Shown here one piece after another: positions 44,002-53,395 of a stretch of 64,000 nt of DNA (within the stretch, counting starts at the first letter, position 1; each line of letters starts with the position of its first letter). This DNA is from Comamonadaceae bacterium (lineage in GTDB: Bacteria; Pseudomonadota; Gammaproteobacteria; Burkholderiales; Burkholderiaceae_C): positions 62,001-126,000 of the forward strand of contig JAACZV010000004.1 in assembly GCA_009996515.1 (NCBI GenBank), given 5' to 3'. A program made the position numbers and the translations under genes. The notes beneath the pieces are model-generated. The model saw only the letters and a program-made list of their open reading frames with translations, had not been told where the DNA came from and did no database searches.

Positions 44002-45266
44002 TGCAGACCACGCTTGCCCCCGAATTCGCCGGCACCCGCGACGGCACCGACGCCGAGGCCATCCTGCGGCGCTGCGTGCACTGCGGCTTCTGCACGGCCA
44101 CCTGCCCCACCTACCAGCTGCTGGGCGACGAGCTGGACGGCCCGCGAGGCCGCATCTACCTGATCAAGCAGGTCATGGAAGGCGCCACGCCCACGCGCGA
44201 GACGCAGCAGCACTTGGACCGCTGCCTGACCTGCCGCAACTGCGAGACCACCTGCCCCTCGGGCGTGGAGTACGGCCGCCTGGTCGACATCGGCCGCCGC
44301 GTCGTCGATGCCAAGGTGCCCCGCCCCGGCGCCGAGAAGCGAGTGCGCTGGCTGCTGAAGGAGGGCCTGACCTCGCCGCTGTTCAAGCCGGCGATGAAGC
44401 TGGGCCAGGCGCTGCGCCCCCTCGTGCCCGCCGCGCTGAAGGACAAGGTGCCGGCCAAGCCCCCGGTGACGGCGCATGACTGGCCCACGCGCCAGCTCAA
44501 CCGCAAGGTCGGGCTGCTGCTGGGCTGCGTGCAGCCGGCCATGGCCCCCAACATCAACAGCGCGACGGCGCGCGTGCTGGACGCGGCCGGCATCCAGACC
44601 GTCGTCGCCGACGGTGCTGGCTGCTGCGGCGCGATCCGCGAGCACCTGGGCGACCACGAGGCGGCCTTGAACGAGATGCGTCGCAACATCGACGCCTGGT
44701 GGCCGCTGGTGGCGGGCCGCGGCGAGCGCGTGGAGGCGCTGGTGATGAACGCCTCGGGCTGCGGCGCCATGGTCAAGGACTATGCCCATGCGCTGGCCCA
44801 CGACCCGGCCTATGCCGACAAGGCCAGGCGCATCAGCGAGCTGACCAAGGACTTGAGCGAGCTGCTGCCCGAGCTGGTGCCGACGCTGAAGACCCGGCTC
44901 AAGGCCCGGGCCGGCGCGCTGGCCTACCACCCGCCCTGCACGCTGCAGCATGGGCAGAAGCTGCGCGGCGGCGTCGAGGCGGCGTTCCGCGAGCTGGGCT
45001 TCCAGATCGCCTGCGCGCCCAGCGACAGCCATCTGTGCTGCGGCTCGGCCGGCACCTATTCGGTGCTGCAGCCCGAGCTGTCCTACCAGCTGCGCGACCG
45101 CAAGCTGGCCGCGCTGGCGCCGCTGCAGGCCACGCAGATCGTGTCGGCCAACATCGGCTGCATCCAGCATCTGCAGAGCGGCACCACCCAGCCCGTGCGG
45201 CACTGGGTGGAGGTGCTGGACGACGCACTGCGCGGCGTGCAGGCCGCGCCGGCCCTCAGGTCCTGA
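44001..45266 (+). CDS. glcF: Glycolate oxidase iron-sulfur subunit GlcF
   Basis: A 421-residue protein with two N-terminal 4Fe-4S motifs ([12 protein letters not shown] and [12 protein letters not shown]) and two C-terminal cysteine-rich CCG domains ([15 protein letters not shown]). It completes the glcDEF set and passes electrons from the FAD subunits to the membrane. Its last 11 bp overlap the convergent chemoreceptor gene. Confidence 0.95.
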   Translation: MQTTLAPEFAGTRDGTDAEAILRRCVHCGFCTATCPTYQLLGDELDGPRGRIYLIKQVMEGATPTRETQQHLDRCLTCRNCETTCPSGVEYGRLVDIGRRVVDAKVPRPGAEKRVRWLLKEGLTSPLFKPAMKLGQALRPLVPAALKDKVPAKPPVTAHDWPTRQLNRKVGLLLGCVQPAMAPNINSATARVLDAAGIQTVVADGAGCCGAIREHLGDHEAALNEMRRNIDAWWPLVAGRGERVEALVMNASGCGAMVKDYAHALAHDPAYADKARRISELTKDLSELLPELVPTLKTRLKARAGALAYHPPCTLQHGQKLRGGVEAAFRELGFQIACAPSDSHLCCGSAGTYSVLQPELSYQLRDRKLAALAPLQATQIVSANIGCIQHLQSGTTQPVRHWVEVLDDALRGVQAAPALRS

Positions 45267-46797
45267 AGGTCGAGACCAGCCGCACCAGCTCGTCGGCCTG
45301 CTGACGCAGGCTCTCGGCCGCGGCCGCGCTCTGCTCCACCAGCGCCGCGTTCTGCTGCGTGGCCTGATCCATCTGCGTGATGGCCTCGCCCACCTGGGCC
45401 ACGCCCGCGCTCTGCTCGCGGCTGGCCGCGCTGATCTCGCGCACGATGCCGGCCACGCGGCCGATGGCGGTGACGACCTGCTCCATGGTCTCGCCGGCGC
45501 GGTTGACCAGGCCGGCTCCCTGCTCGATGCGCTCCACGCTGTCGCCGATCAGGCCCTTGATCTCGCGCGCGGCCTCGGCGCTGCGCTGCGCCAGCATGCG
45601 CACCTCGCTGGCCACGACGGCGAAGCCGCGGCCCTGCTCGCCGGCGCGCGCCGCTTCCACCGCGGCATTCAGTGCCAGGATGTTGGTCTGGAACGCGATC
45701 GCGTCGATGGTGCCGATGATGTCGCCGATCTTGCGCGAGCTCTGCTCGATGCCGCGCATGCGCTCCACGGCCTCGCCCACCACGGCGCCGCCCTGCTGGG
45801 CGACACGGCTGGCGTCCTGGGCCAGGCGGTCGGCCTGCTCGGCGTTGTCGGCGTTCTGGCGCACGGTGGCCGAGAGCTGCTCCATGGACGCGGCCGTCTC
45901 CTCCAGCGCGCTGGCCTGGGCCTCGGTGCGGGCCGACAGGTCGTTGTTGCCGGTGGCGATCTCGGAGCTGGCCGTGGCCACGCCGTCGGCGTTCTGCCGC
46001 ACCGAGCCGACCAGGCCGCGCAGCGCCTGCTGCATGCCGGCCAGCGCCCGCGTGAGCTGGGCCGTTTCGTCGCGGCCGCTGGCGCGGATCTCGCGCGACA
46101 GGTCGCCGCGCCCGACCTCCTCGGCCTCCTGGATGGCGGCATGCAGCGGGCCGACGACGGAGCGCGTGATCAGCAGCGCCGCCGCGATGCCCATGGCCAG
46201 GCAGGCCAGGGTCAGGCCCAGCATCAGCAGCTGGGTGCGGCGGGACTCTGCCAGGATCTGGGCGGTCTCGTCGCGCACGCGCTCGCCCTGGAAGTCGGCG
46301 AGGCGGCTGATGGTGCCGACATAGGCCTCGGCCGCCGGCCGCATCCTGCCCTCCAGCGTGCTCAGCGCGGCCTCGGCCTCGCCGGCCTTGAGCTGGGCGA
46401 ACACCTGGTTGCGCAGATCGATGTAGACCTTGCGGGCCGCGGCGATCTCCGCGAGCAAGGCCTTGCCGCGCTCGCTGTCGATGATCTTGGTCAGCTCCTC
46501 CTGCAGTTCGTTGATGCGGGCGCTGGTGGTCTTGATCTGTGGAGAGAAGAAGTCGGCCACGGGGCCGCTGCCGCCGGCCCGCGCGACCGCGTCGGTGCGG
46601 GTCACGTTCAGCTGGGTCTGGGTGCGCCAGTCCTGGGCCAGGTCCTGGCGGTGCTGCAGCGTCATCAGCAGGTCGATGCGGGGGCCTATCGTGCCCATCT
46701 GCCGGTAGCTCAGCCCCACCGCGATCACCAGCAACACCAGCACGACACCAAACCCCAGCAACAGCCGGGCCCCAATACGCAAGGACTGAATCTTCAT
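45256..46797 (-). CDS. Methyl-accepting chemotaxis protein
   Basis: A 513-residue receptor with an N-terminal membrane helix (about 12-31), a helical periplasmic sensor of about 155 residues, a second helix (about 190-212), a HAMP domain, and a signalling hairpin whose tip ([20 protein letters not shown]) is intact. Unlike the receptor at 12346-14031 it ends at STFRT with no CheR-binding pentapeptide. GGAGG precedes the ATG at 46797. Confidence 0.95.
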   Translation of the reverse strand: MKIQSLRIGARLLLGFGVVLVLLVIAVGLSYRQMGTIGPRIDLLMTLQHRQDLAQDWRTQTQLNVTRTDAVARAGGSGPVADFFSPQIKTTSARINELQEELTKIIDSERGKALLAEIAAARKVYIDLRNQVFAQLKAGEAEAALSTLEGRMRPAAEAYVGTISRLADFQGERVRDETAQILAESRRTQLLMLGLTLACLAMGIAAALLITRSVVGPLHAAIQEAEEVGRGDLSREIRASGRDETAQLTRALAGMQQALRGLVGSVRQNADGVATASSEIATGNNDLSARTEAQASALEETAASMEQLSATVRQNADNAEQADRLAQDASRVAQQGGAVVGEAVERMRGIEQSSRKIGDIIGTIDAIAFQTNILALNAAVEAARAGEQGRGFAVVASEVRMLAQRSAEAAREIKGLIGDSVERIEQGAGLVNRAGETMEQVVTAIGRVAGIVREISAASREQSAGVAQVGEAITQMDQATQQNAALVEQSAAAAESLRQQADELVRLVSTFRT

Positions 46798-46885
46798 TGC
46801 CACCTCCGGATTCGCTTCAGAGGGTGGGCTTCTGTGCACGCCCTCGGTACATGCACTCTAACGGTGGGTGCGTGGCGGCCGACAC

Positions 46886-46914
46886 AAAAAAACACCGCCC
46901 CGAAGGGCGGTGTG
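46886..46914 (-). terminator. Rho-independent terminator downstream of metK
   Basis: On the minus strand an 8-bp GC-rich stem (CACCGCCC with GGGCGGTG, loop TTCG) is followed by a run of seven Ts. It lies about 230 bp beyond the metK stop and just upstream of the chemoreceptor gene, so metK mRNA should end here with a long 3' tail. Confidence 0.85.
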
Positions 46915-46940
46915 TGGCGGATTTGGTGAGGCGGCGTGGC

Positions 46941-47140
46941 GCTTACAGGCCGGCAGCCGCGCGCAGGGCAGCCGCCTTGTCCGTCCGTTGGTCTCCTCTC
47001 ACGCCGTTTCACGGCATGAGCGTCGCCCACGCACCGAACCGCGCTTGCGCGCGGCGGCCTTATCGGTGCGTTGGTCTTCGTTCACATCGCTGTGCGATAT
47101 GAACTTCGCCAGCGAACGGCCAAGCCGCTACGCGGTGGGC
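46941..47140 (-). repeat. Degenerate repeats of the metK coding tail with hairpins
   Basis: Downstream of the metK stop, two imperfect copies of its 3' end occur. The distal one (46943-46987) matches the genuine tail (47141-47185) at 40 of 45 positions and still reads [14 protein letters not shown] then stop. A middle one (about 47045-47078) reads RTDKAAA then diverges. Beside each lies a hairpin: 46998-47020 and 47080-47104, with 10-11-bp stems. No gene is supported in this stretch. Confidence 0.75.
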
Positions 47141-48322
47141 TTACAGCCCAGCAGCAGCGCGCAGCGCAGCCGCCTTGTCCGTCCTCTCCCACGTGAACTC
47201 GGGTTCCTCGCGGCCGAAGTGGCCGTAGGCCGCGGTCTTGGCGTAGATGGGGCGCAGCAGGTCCAGCATCTGGATGATGCCCTTGGGCCGCAGGTCGAAA
47301 TGCTCGTTCACGAGCTTGGCGATCTGCTCGTCGGGGATGACGCCGGTGCCCTCGGTGTAGACCGTCACGTTCATGGGCCGGGCCACGCCGATGGCGTAGG
47401 CGACCTGGATCTGGCACTGGCGGGCCAGGCCGGCGGCGACGATGTTCTTGGCCACGTAGCGGGCGGCGTAGGCGGCCGAGCGGTCCACCTTGGTCGGGTC
47501 CTTGCCGGAGAACGCACCGCCGCCATGGGGGCAGGCGCCGCCATAGGTGTCGACGATGATCTTGCGGCCCGTCAGGCCGCAGTCGCCCTGCGGGCCGCCG
47601 ATGACGAAGCGGCCGGTCGGGTTGATCAGGTACTTGGTCTCGGCCGTCAGCCATTCCTTGGGCAGCACCGGCTTGATCAGCTCCTCGCGGATGGCCTCGT
47701 AGAACTCGGGCGTCATCTTGTCGCCCAGGCTCATCTCGGGCGCATGCTGCGTCGACAGCACGACGGTGTCGATCGAGTGCGGCTTGCCGTCCACATAGCG
47801 CATCGTGACCTGGCTCTTGGCGTCCGGGCGCAGGAAGGGCAGGCGGCCGTCCTTGCGCAGCTGGGCCTGGCGCTCCACGAGGCGGTGGGCGTAGTAGATG
47901 GGCGCGGGCATCAGCTCGGGCGTCTCGTCGCAGGCGTAGCCGAACATCAGGCCCTGGTCGCCGGCACCGGTGTTCAGGTGGTCGTCGGAAGCGTGGTCCA
48001 CGCCCTGGGCGATGTCGTTGCTCTGCTTGTCGTAGGCCACCAGCACCGCGCAGCCCTTGTAGTCGATGCCGTAGTCGGTGTTGTCGTAGCCGATGCGCTT
48101 GATAGTGTCGCGCGCGACCTGGATGTAGTCGACATGGGCATTCGTCGTGATCTCGCCGGCCAGCACCACCAGCCCGGTGTTGCACAGCGTCTCGGCGGCC
48201 ACGCGGCTGCGCGGGTCCTGCTCGAAGATCGCGTCGAGGATGGCATCCGAGATCTGGTCGGCCACCTTGTCAGGGTGTCCTTCCGAAACCGATTCGGACG
48301 TGAAGAGGAAGTCGTTGGCCAC
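47141..48322 (-). CDS. metK: S-adenosylmethionine synthetase
   Basis: A 393-residue enzyme making S-adenosylmethionine from ATP and methionine. The N-terminus [13 protein letters not shown], the GAGDQG motif and the [16 protein letters not shown] motif are those of MetK. The start is GTG at 48322 with an AGGAG 8 nt upstream; the open frame runs further upstream but without homology. The coding tail is repeated in the 3' flank. Confidence 0.97.
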   Translation of the reverse strand: MANDFLFTSESVSEGHPDKVADQISDAILDAIFEQDPRSRVAAETLCNTGLVVLAGEITTNAHVDYIQVARDTIKRIGYDNTDYGIDYKGCAVLVAYDKQSNDIAQGVDHASDDHLNTGAGDQGLMFGYACDETPELMPAPIYYAHRLVERQAQLRKDGRLPFLRPDAKSQVTMRYVDGKPHSIDTVVLSTQHAPEMSLGDKMTPEFYEAIREELIKPVLPKEWLTAETKYLINPTGRFVIGGPQGDCGLTGRKIIVDTYGGACPHGGGAFSGKDPTKVDRSAAYAARYVAKNIVAAGLARQCQIQVAYAIGVARPMNVTVYTEGTGVIPDEQIAKLVNEHFDLRPKGIIQMLDLLRPIYAKTAAYGHFGREEPEFTWERTDKAAALRAAAGL

Positions 48323-48451
48323 TTTTAAACTCCTGGTTGCTGTGGGTCGGGCGTTGCCTGACCTCAGGAGGTGCGGCGAACGCTTTAGCAGGATTTGTGA
48401 ATCGCCCCGCAAGTAGTTCAGTAACTCGGCGATGCGCCAATTATAAGAAAC
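48323..48451 (-). promoter_or_regulatory. metK promoter and leader
   Basis: A minus-strand TATAAT lies at 48440-48445 (the -35 is weak), giving a leader of about 110 nt before the GTG. The leader contains a hairpin (GGTC-a-GGC, loop, GCC-c-GACC) at 48345-48363, ending about 7 nt before the AGGAG. I do not recognise a known SAM riboswitch consensus. The same gap must carry the start of the divergent acyltransferase transcript. Confidence 0.5.
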
Positions 48452-49330
48452 ATGGGCCTGGTCTTTCGTTGCTTGTCCCGGCTGCCGCTGGCGCTATTGC
48501 ACGCTTTGGGGGCGGCCATGGGCTGGCTGGTCTACCTGGCGTCGCCCACCTACCGCCAGCGCTTCAGGGCCAACGTGGCCCGCGCCGGCCTGCCCTGGGC
48601 CGCGGCCCGGCCCGCCATCGCCGCGGCCGGGCGCATGGCGGCGGAGCTGCCCTGGCTGTGGGTCGCGCAGAAGGGCCGACCCTTCGGTGCGCGGCTGCAA
48701 TGGGACGGCGCCGAGCTGATCGAGGCGGCCCTGGCCCAGCGGCGCGGCCTGGTGCTGCTGACACCGCACATGGGCTGCTTCGAGATCTGCGCCCAGGCCA
48801 TCGCCGAACGCTTCACCAGCCCCGAGTCGCCCATCACCGTGCTGTACCGCCCGGCGCGCCAGGCCGCGCTGCGCGACGTGATGGCGGGCTCGCGCGAGCG
48901 CCCGGGGCTGGCGACGGCGCCGGCCTCGCTGGCCGGCGTGCGCCAGATGATCCGCGCACTGCGCCGCGGCGAGGTCATCGGCCTGCTGCCCGACCAGGTG
49001 CCGCCCGACGGCCTGGGGGTCTGGGCTCCGTTCTTCGGCCAGCCCGCCTACACGATGACGCTGGCGGGCCGCCTGGTGCAGCAGACCGGCGCGGCGCTGC
49101 TGCTGATCTGGGGCGAGCGCCTGCCCGGTGGCGCGGGTTTCGTCGTGCATGTGCTGCCGGCACCCGAGATCAGCCGCGACGCGTCCGCCGAGTCCGCCGC
49201 GACGACGATCAACGCCGCGATGGAGGGCCTGATCCGCCGCGCGCCGGGGCAATACCTGTGGGGCTATCACCGCTACAAGCAGCCGCGCGGCCTGGACATC
49301 GGCGCCGCGCCGGATAATCCCGCGCCATGA
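48452..49330 (+). CDS. Lipid A biosynthesis acyltransferase (LpxL/HtrB family)
   Basis: A 292-residue LPLAT-family acyltransferase with an N-terminal membrane helix and the HMGCFE active site (His-x4-Glu). Such enzymes add a secondary acyl chain to Kdo-lipid A at the inner membrane. Whether it is the lauroyl or another chain enzyme cannot be told. It heads a chain of ATGA-coupled genes through dapF, DUF484 and xerC. Confidence 0.9.
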   Translation: MGLVFRCLSRLPLALLHALGAAMGWLVYLASPTYRQRFRANVARAGLPWAAARPAIAAAGRMAAELPWLWVAQKGRPFGARLQWDGAELIEAALAQRRGLVLLTPHMGCFEICAQAIAERFTSPESPITVLYRPARQAALRDVMAGSRERPGLATAPASLAGVRQMIRALRRGEVIGLLPDQVPPDGLGVWAPFFGQPAYTMTLAGRLVQQTGAALLLIWGERLPGGAGFVVHVLPAPEISRDASAESAATTINAAMEGLIRRAPGQYLWGYHRYKQPRGLDIGAAPDNPAP

Positions 49331-50175
49331 GAATGCGCTTCACCAAGATGCAGGGCGCGGGCAACGACTTCGTCGTCATCGATGCGACGCGTCAGCCCCT
49401 GGCGCTGACGCCCGAGCAGATGCGCCGCCTCGGCGACCGCCGCTTCGGCGTGGGCTGCGACCAGATCCTGGTCATCGAGCCCGCCAGCGAGGCCGGTGCG
49501 GACTTCCGCTATCGCATCTTCAACAACACCGGCGACGAGGTGGAGCATTGCGGCAACGGCGCGCGCTGCTTCGTGCGCTATGTCGTCGACGCGGGCCTGA
49601 CGGCCAAGCGCGAGATCGTCGTCGACACCATGAACCGCCGCCTGCGGCTGACGCTGCAGGACGACGGCCGCGTGACGGTGGACATGGGCGCGCCGCTGTT
49701 CGAGCCCGCCGCCCTGCCCTTCGACGCCGGCGGCCTCACGCCGCGGCTGGAGAACGGCTTCGAGCTGTGGCCCCTGGAGGGGCTGGCCGGCGTGGAGCTG
49801 GCCATGGTCTCCATGGGCAACCCGCATGCGGTGCAGCGGGTGGCCGATGTCGAGGCGGCGCCGGTGCTCACGCAGGGCCCGCTGATCGAACGCCACGCGC
49901 GCTTTCCGCGCCGCGTGAATGCCGGCTTCATGCAGGTGCTGGCGCGCGACCGCGTCGCGCTGCGCGTCTACGAGCGCGACGCCGGCGAGACGCTGGCCTG
50001 CGGCACGGGCGCCTGCGCGGCCGTCGTCGCCGGCATACGCGCCGGCTGGCTGGATGCCGCCGTGGAAGTGCAGACGCGCGGCGGCCTGCTGCGCATCGAA
50101 TGGGCCGGCGGCCAGAGCCCGGTGCTGATGACCGGCCCCGCTGTGAAAGTTTTTGACGGAGAGATCACGCTGTGA
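49327..50175 (+). CDS. dapF: Diaminopimelate epimerase
   Basis: A 282-residue enzyme converting LL- to meso-diaminopimelate for lysine and peptidoglycan. The two catalytic cysteines are Cys75 in EHCGNGARC and Cys225 in LACGTGAC. N-terminal [13 protein letters not shown] is typical. The ATG overlaps the acyltransferase stop, and its own stop overlaps the next GTG. Confidence 0.97.
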   Translation: MRMRFTKMQGAGNDFVVIDATRQPLALTPEQMRRLGDRRFGVGCDQILVIEPASEAGADFRYRIFNNTGDEVEHCGNGARCFVRYVVDAGLTAKREIVVDTMNRRLRLTLQDDGRVTVDMGAPLFEPAALPFDAGGLTPRLENGFELWPLEGLAGVELAMVSMGNPHAVQRVADVEAAPVLTQGPLIERHARFPRRVNAGFMQVLARDRVALRVYERDAGETLACGTGACAAVVAGIRAGWLDAAVEVQTRGGLLRIEWAGGQSPVLMTGPAVKVFDGEITL

Positions 50176-50885
50176 GTTCCAACCCGGCCGCCGACGCGGT
50201 GCAAGGCATCACCGAAACCGACATCGCCAACTACCTGGCGGCCACGCCCGGCTTCTTCGAGCGCCACGCGGCGCTGCTGGCCACGGTGCAGCTGCAGCAT
50301 CCGCATGGCACGCGCGCCGTGTCGCTGCAGGAGCGCCAGGCGGAGATGCTGCGCGACAAGATCAAGGGCCTGGAGCTGCGCATCGTCGACATGATCCGCA
50401 ACGGCCAGGACAACGTGGCCATCGCCGACCGCCTGCACCGCTGGACGCTGGCCGTCATGCGCGCCGCCGGCACGCCGGCCGCGCTGCCCGAGGTGCTGCT
50501 GGCCGAGCTGCGCCACCAGTTCATGATCCCGCAGGCCGGCCTGCGGCTGTGGGGCGTGGCGCCCCAGCACGAGGCCATGGAGTTCGCCGCCTCGGTCAGC
50601 GCCGACGTGAAGAGCTTCGCCTCCAGCCTGAGCCAGCCCTATTGCGGCGTGAACTCGGGCTTCGAGGCGGCGCGCTGGCTGGGCCTGTCGGAGAGCGGTG
50701 GCACGGCGACCTCGCTGGCGCTGATCCCGCTGCTGCAGCCGGGCGTCAACGAGGGCAAGCCCTTCGGCCTGCTGGTGCTGGGCTCGCCCGACCCGACGCG
50801 CTACACGGCCGAGATGGGCACCGACTTCCTGACCCGCGTCGGCGAGATCGCCAGCGCCGGCCTGGCGGGGCTGCTGGCCGCATGA
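50172..50885 (+). CDS. DUF484-family protein
   Basis: A 237-residue protein of the DUF484 (GAF-like) family, recognised by [19 protein letters not shown] and the downstream [17 protein letters not shown] stretch. The dapF-DUF484-xerC order is widely conserved in proteobacteria, but the function is unknown. The start is GTG at 50172 in a GTGA overlap with the dapF stop. Confidence 0.92.
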   Translation: MSSNPAADAVQGITETDIANYLAATPGFFERHAALLATVQLQHPHGTRAVSLQERQAEMLRDKIKGLELRIVDMIRNGQDNVAIADRLHRWTLAVMRAAGTPAALPEVLLAELRHQFMIPQAGLRLWGVAPQHEAMEFAASVSADVKSFASSLSQPYCGVNSGFEAARWLGLSESGGTATSLALIPLLQPGVNEGKPFGLLVLGSPDPTRYTAEMGTDFLTRVGEIASAGLAGLLAA

Positions 50886-51805
50886 CGGAGCTGGTGCAGG
50901 ACTATCAGGACTTCCTGCAGCACGCCCGCGTGCAGCAGCGCCTGAGTCCGCGCACCCTGCGGCTGTACACCGATGGGCTGGCGCGGCTGCAGGCCCTGCT
51001 GGCCGAAGGGGCCATCGAGGCGCGCTCGCTGAGCATGGCGCAGGCGCGCCGGCTGGCGGCGCTGCTGCACCGTGAAGGCCTGGCCCCGAAGTCCATCGCG
51101 CTGCTGCTGTCGGTCTGGCGCAGCGCCTACCGCTGGCTGGGCCAGCAGGGCCGCGTCACGCTCAACCCCTTCGACGGCCTGCGCGCGCCGAAAGCGCCCA
51201 AGCCCCTGCCCAAGGCACTGGGCGTGGACGATGCGGTGCAGCTGGCCGGCCATGTGCCCGACGAGATCCCCGACTCGCGGCTGGAGGCGCGCGACCGCGC
51301 GATGGTGGAGCTGCTGTACGGCGCCGGCCTGCGCGCGGCCGAGCTGATGGGCCTGGACGTCCAGGCCAGCCACAGCGCGGCCGGCTGGGTGGACCTGCAG
51401 TCCGGCGAGGTGCAGGTGCTGGGCAAGGGCGGCAAGCGCCGCAGCACGCCGCTGGGCGCGGCCGCGGCCGAGGCGCTGCGCGGCTGGCTGGCCGTGCGCG
51501 ACCAGCTGGCGGCGCCCGGCGAGCCGGCGCTGTTCGTCGGCGCGCGTGGCCATCGCGTGGCCGGCTCCACGCTGCGCACCATGCTGAAGGCGCGCGCCGT
51601 CAGCGCCGGCATGCCGGCCCATGTCCACCCGCACATGCTGCGCCACAGCTTCGCCTCCCACCTGCTGCAGTCCAGCGGCGACCTGCGCGCGGTGCAGGAG
51701 CTGCTGGGCCATGCCCACATCACGACCACCCAGGTCTACACCCAGCTGGACCACCAGCACCTGGCGCGCATCTACGACGCGGCGCATCCCCGAGCCAAAA
51801 AATGA
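50882..51805 (+). CDS. xerC: Tyrosine recombinase XerC
   Basis: A 307-residue tyrosine recombinase for chromosome dimer resolution with XerD at dif. The N-terminal SAM-like core-binding domain is followed by the catalytic domain: Arg in GAGLRAAE, Lys in GKGGKRR, HMLRHSFASHLL, LGHAHITTTQVYTQ with the nucleophilic Tyr. Its position after dapF and DUF484 supports XerC rather than a mobile-element integrase. The stop overlaps the next ATG. Confidence 0.95.
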   Translation: MTELVQDYQDFLQHARVQQRLSPRTLRLYTDGLARLQALLAEGAIEARSLSMAQARRLAALLHREGLAPKSIALLLSVWRSAYRWLGQQGRVTLNPFDGLRAPKAPKPLPKALGVDDAVQLAGHVPDEIPDSRLEARDRAMVELLYGAGLRAAELMGLDVQASHSAAGWVDLQSGEVQVLGKGGKRRSTPLGAAAAEALRGWLAVRDQLAAPGEPALFVGARGHRVAGSTLRTMLKARAVSAGMPAHVHPHMLRHSFASHLLQSSGDLRAVQELLGHAHITTTQVYTQLDHQHLARIYDAAHPRAKK

Positions 51806-53313
51806 GAATCCGATTTGCCGCGCTGCTGGCCCTGCTGCCGACGACGACCTGGGCCACGCCCGACGACGCGCCTTTTGCGCGCATCCAGACCGTGCGCCCC
51901 GCCGCGATCGAGGCCAACTGGACGCGCATGAAGATGCCCGACGGCGGCCGCACGGCCTTCGCGTCGGTCAGCTATCTGATGGCCTTGAACGACGACTGGG
52001 GCTTCGGCCCCGGCTTCTACGGCGCGGCCAAGGGCGACTACGGCGGCATCTTCACCGTCGGCTTCACGGGCCAGCGGCGCTGGCGGCTGTCGCGCAACAC
52101 CCACCTGGCGGCCAGCCTCTACGTGGGCGCGGGCGGCGGCCTGTCCAGCGATCAGCTGCGCTTCGGCGGCGGGCTGATGCTGCGGCCCGAGCTGTCGCTG
52201 CGCACCGAGGCGGGGGGCTGGTACTCCGGCATCGGCATCTCGCAGATCCGCTTCCCCAGCGGCAACGTGAAGAGCGGCGTGGGCCTGGCCTTCACGCTGG
52301 GCCGGGCCATGGACTTCTCCAGCTTCTCGCCCGCCGACGCCGGCCAGCCGGGCCGCGCGACGCGGCGCACCGGCCTGACGTTCGACGAGATCTCGCTGAT
52401 CGGCGGCTTCGAGTCGCCGCGCGGCTCCAGCCGCACGCGCAGCGGCAACCCCTATCCCGGCAAGGTCGGCAAGGCCGGTGCGGACCTGCGCCAGTACATC
52501 GCCGAGGGCAGCTGGTGGGGCTTCGAGGCCGCCGGCGCGGCCAAGGGCGGCGTGGACGGCTACATGGAAGTGCTGGGCCAGATCGGCCAGGACTGGCCGC
52601 TGGGCTCGCCGCGACTGCGTGTGGGCGGCCAGCTGGGCCTGGGCCTGGGCGGCGGCGGCAACGTGGACACCGGCAACGGCTGGCTGCTGCGCGCCGGGCC
52701 CACGTTGCGCTGGATCACGCCCTGGGGCCCCAGCCTGCGCCTCGACGCCGGCCTGACCCACGCGCCCAGCGGCGCCTACAGCGCCCCCTTCCTGCGCGCC
52801 GCCCTGAGCATGCCGCTGGACCAGCGGCCCAGCTGGACGGTGGGCGAGGACGCCGGCGGCACGGTGCGCGTGCAGCAGCTGGGCGCCAGCGTCATGCATC
52901 TGCCGCGCGTGCGCTTCAAGGACGGACGGCGCGAGGCCGTCAGCCACCTGGCCGTCAGCCTATCGCGCGAGTTCTCGCCGACGCTGTACGGCGCGGCCCA
53001 GGCCGGCAGCGCGGCGGCCGGTAGCGCGGGGGCCTACTCCTTCGGCCTGTTCGGCCTGGGCGTGCAGAGCCGCCCGCTGTGGGGCGACATGCGCGTGGGC
53101 GCCGAATGGCTGGTGGGCGCGGCCGGCGGCGGCGGCGTGAAGGTGGGCGGCGGCGCCGTGACCCAGGCCGAGCTGTGGGCGCAATGGCCCGTCAGCGAGC
53201 GGCTGCGGCTGCGCGCCGGCGTCGGCGAGTTCCGCACGCTGCGCGGCAGCGACCAGTCCACGCCGCTGACCCATGTCGCGCTCAGCTACGCCTACGGAAC
53301 GCTGCAGCGGTGA
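51802..53313 (+). CDS. Exported, probable outer-membrane beta-barrel protein, unknown function
   Basis: A 503-residue protein with a signal peptide ending near TWA. The remainder has many Gly-rich, alternating polar/hydrophobic strands (SLYVGAGGGLSS, LRVGGQLGLGLGGGG, RLRLRAGVGEFR), as in porin-like barrels, and ends LSYAYGTLQR. I do not recognise the family. The ATG overlaps the xerC stop by 4 bp, odd for an envelope protein behind a recombinase; perhaps simply packing. Confidence 0.75.
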   Translation: MRIRFAALLALLPTTTWATPDDAPFARIQTVRPAAIEANWTRMKMPDGGRTAFASVSYLMALNDDWGFGPGFYGAAKGDYGGIFTVGFTGQRRWRLSRNTHLAASLYVGAGGGLSSDQLRFGGGLMLRPELSLRTEAGGWYSGIGISQIRFPSGNVKSGVGLAFTLGRAMDFSSFSPADAGQPGRATRRTGLTFDEISLIGGFESPRGSSRTRSGNPYPGKVGKAGADLRQYIAEGSWWGFEAAGAAKGGVDGYMEVLGQIGQDWPLGSPRLRVGGQLGLGLGGGGNVDTGNGWLLRAGPTLRWITPWGPSLRLDAGLTHAPSGAYSAPFLRAALSMPLDQRPSWTVGEDAGGTVRVQQLGASVMHLPRVRFKDGRREAVSHLAVSLSREFSPTLYGAAQAGSAAAGSAGAYSFGLFGLGVQSRPLWGDMRVGAEWLVGAAGGGGVKVGGGAVTQAELWAQWPVSERLRLRAGVGEFRTLRGSDQSTPLTHVALSYAYGTLQR

Positions 53314-53334
53314 CAACAACGGCCCCCACGCAAC

Positions 53335-53369
53335 CCACACTTCGTGTGGCCCCTGCCCCCCGAGGGGGC
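53335..53369. repeat. Pair of adjacent short hairpins (REP-like)
   Basis: CCACAC-TTC-GTGTGG (53335-53349) is followed by GCCCCC-CGA-GGGGGC (53355-53369). No T-tract follows, so it is not a classic terminator. The following stretch (TTGGGACGGCCCGGC) resembles intergenic repeats I recall from Burkholderiales, but copy number must be checked genome-wide. Confidence 0.5.
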
Positions 53370-53395
53370 GCTCTTCATCTTGGGACGGCCCGGCG

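Noticed and set aside
48323-48451. Calling a known SAM riboswitch class in the metK leader
   Set aside because: A hairpin is present but I could not match the sequence to a known class, so only a leader is reported.
50882-51805. XerC-type recombinase as a sign of an integrated element
   Set aside because: The dapF-DUF484-xerC order is the usual chromosomal context and no attachment repeats or phage genes flank it.
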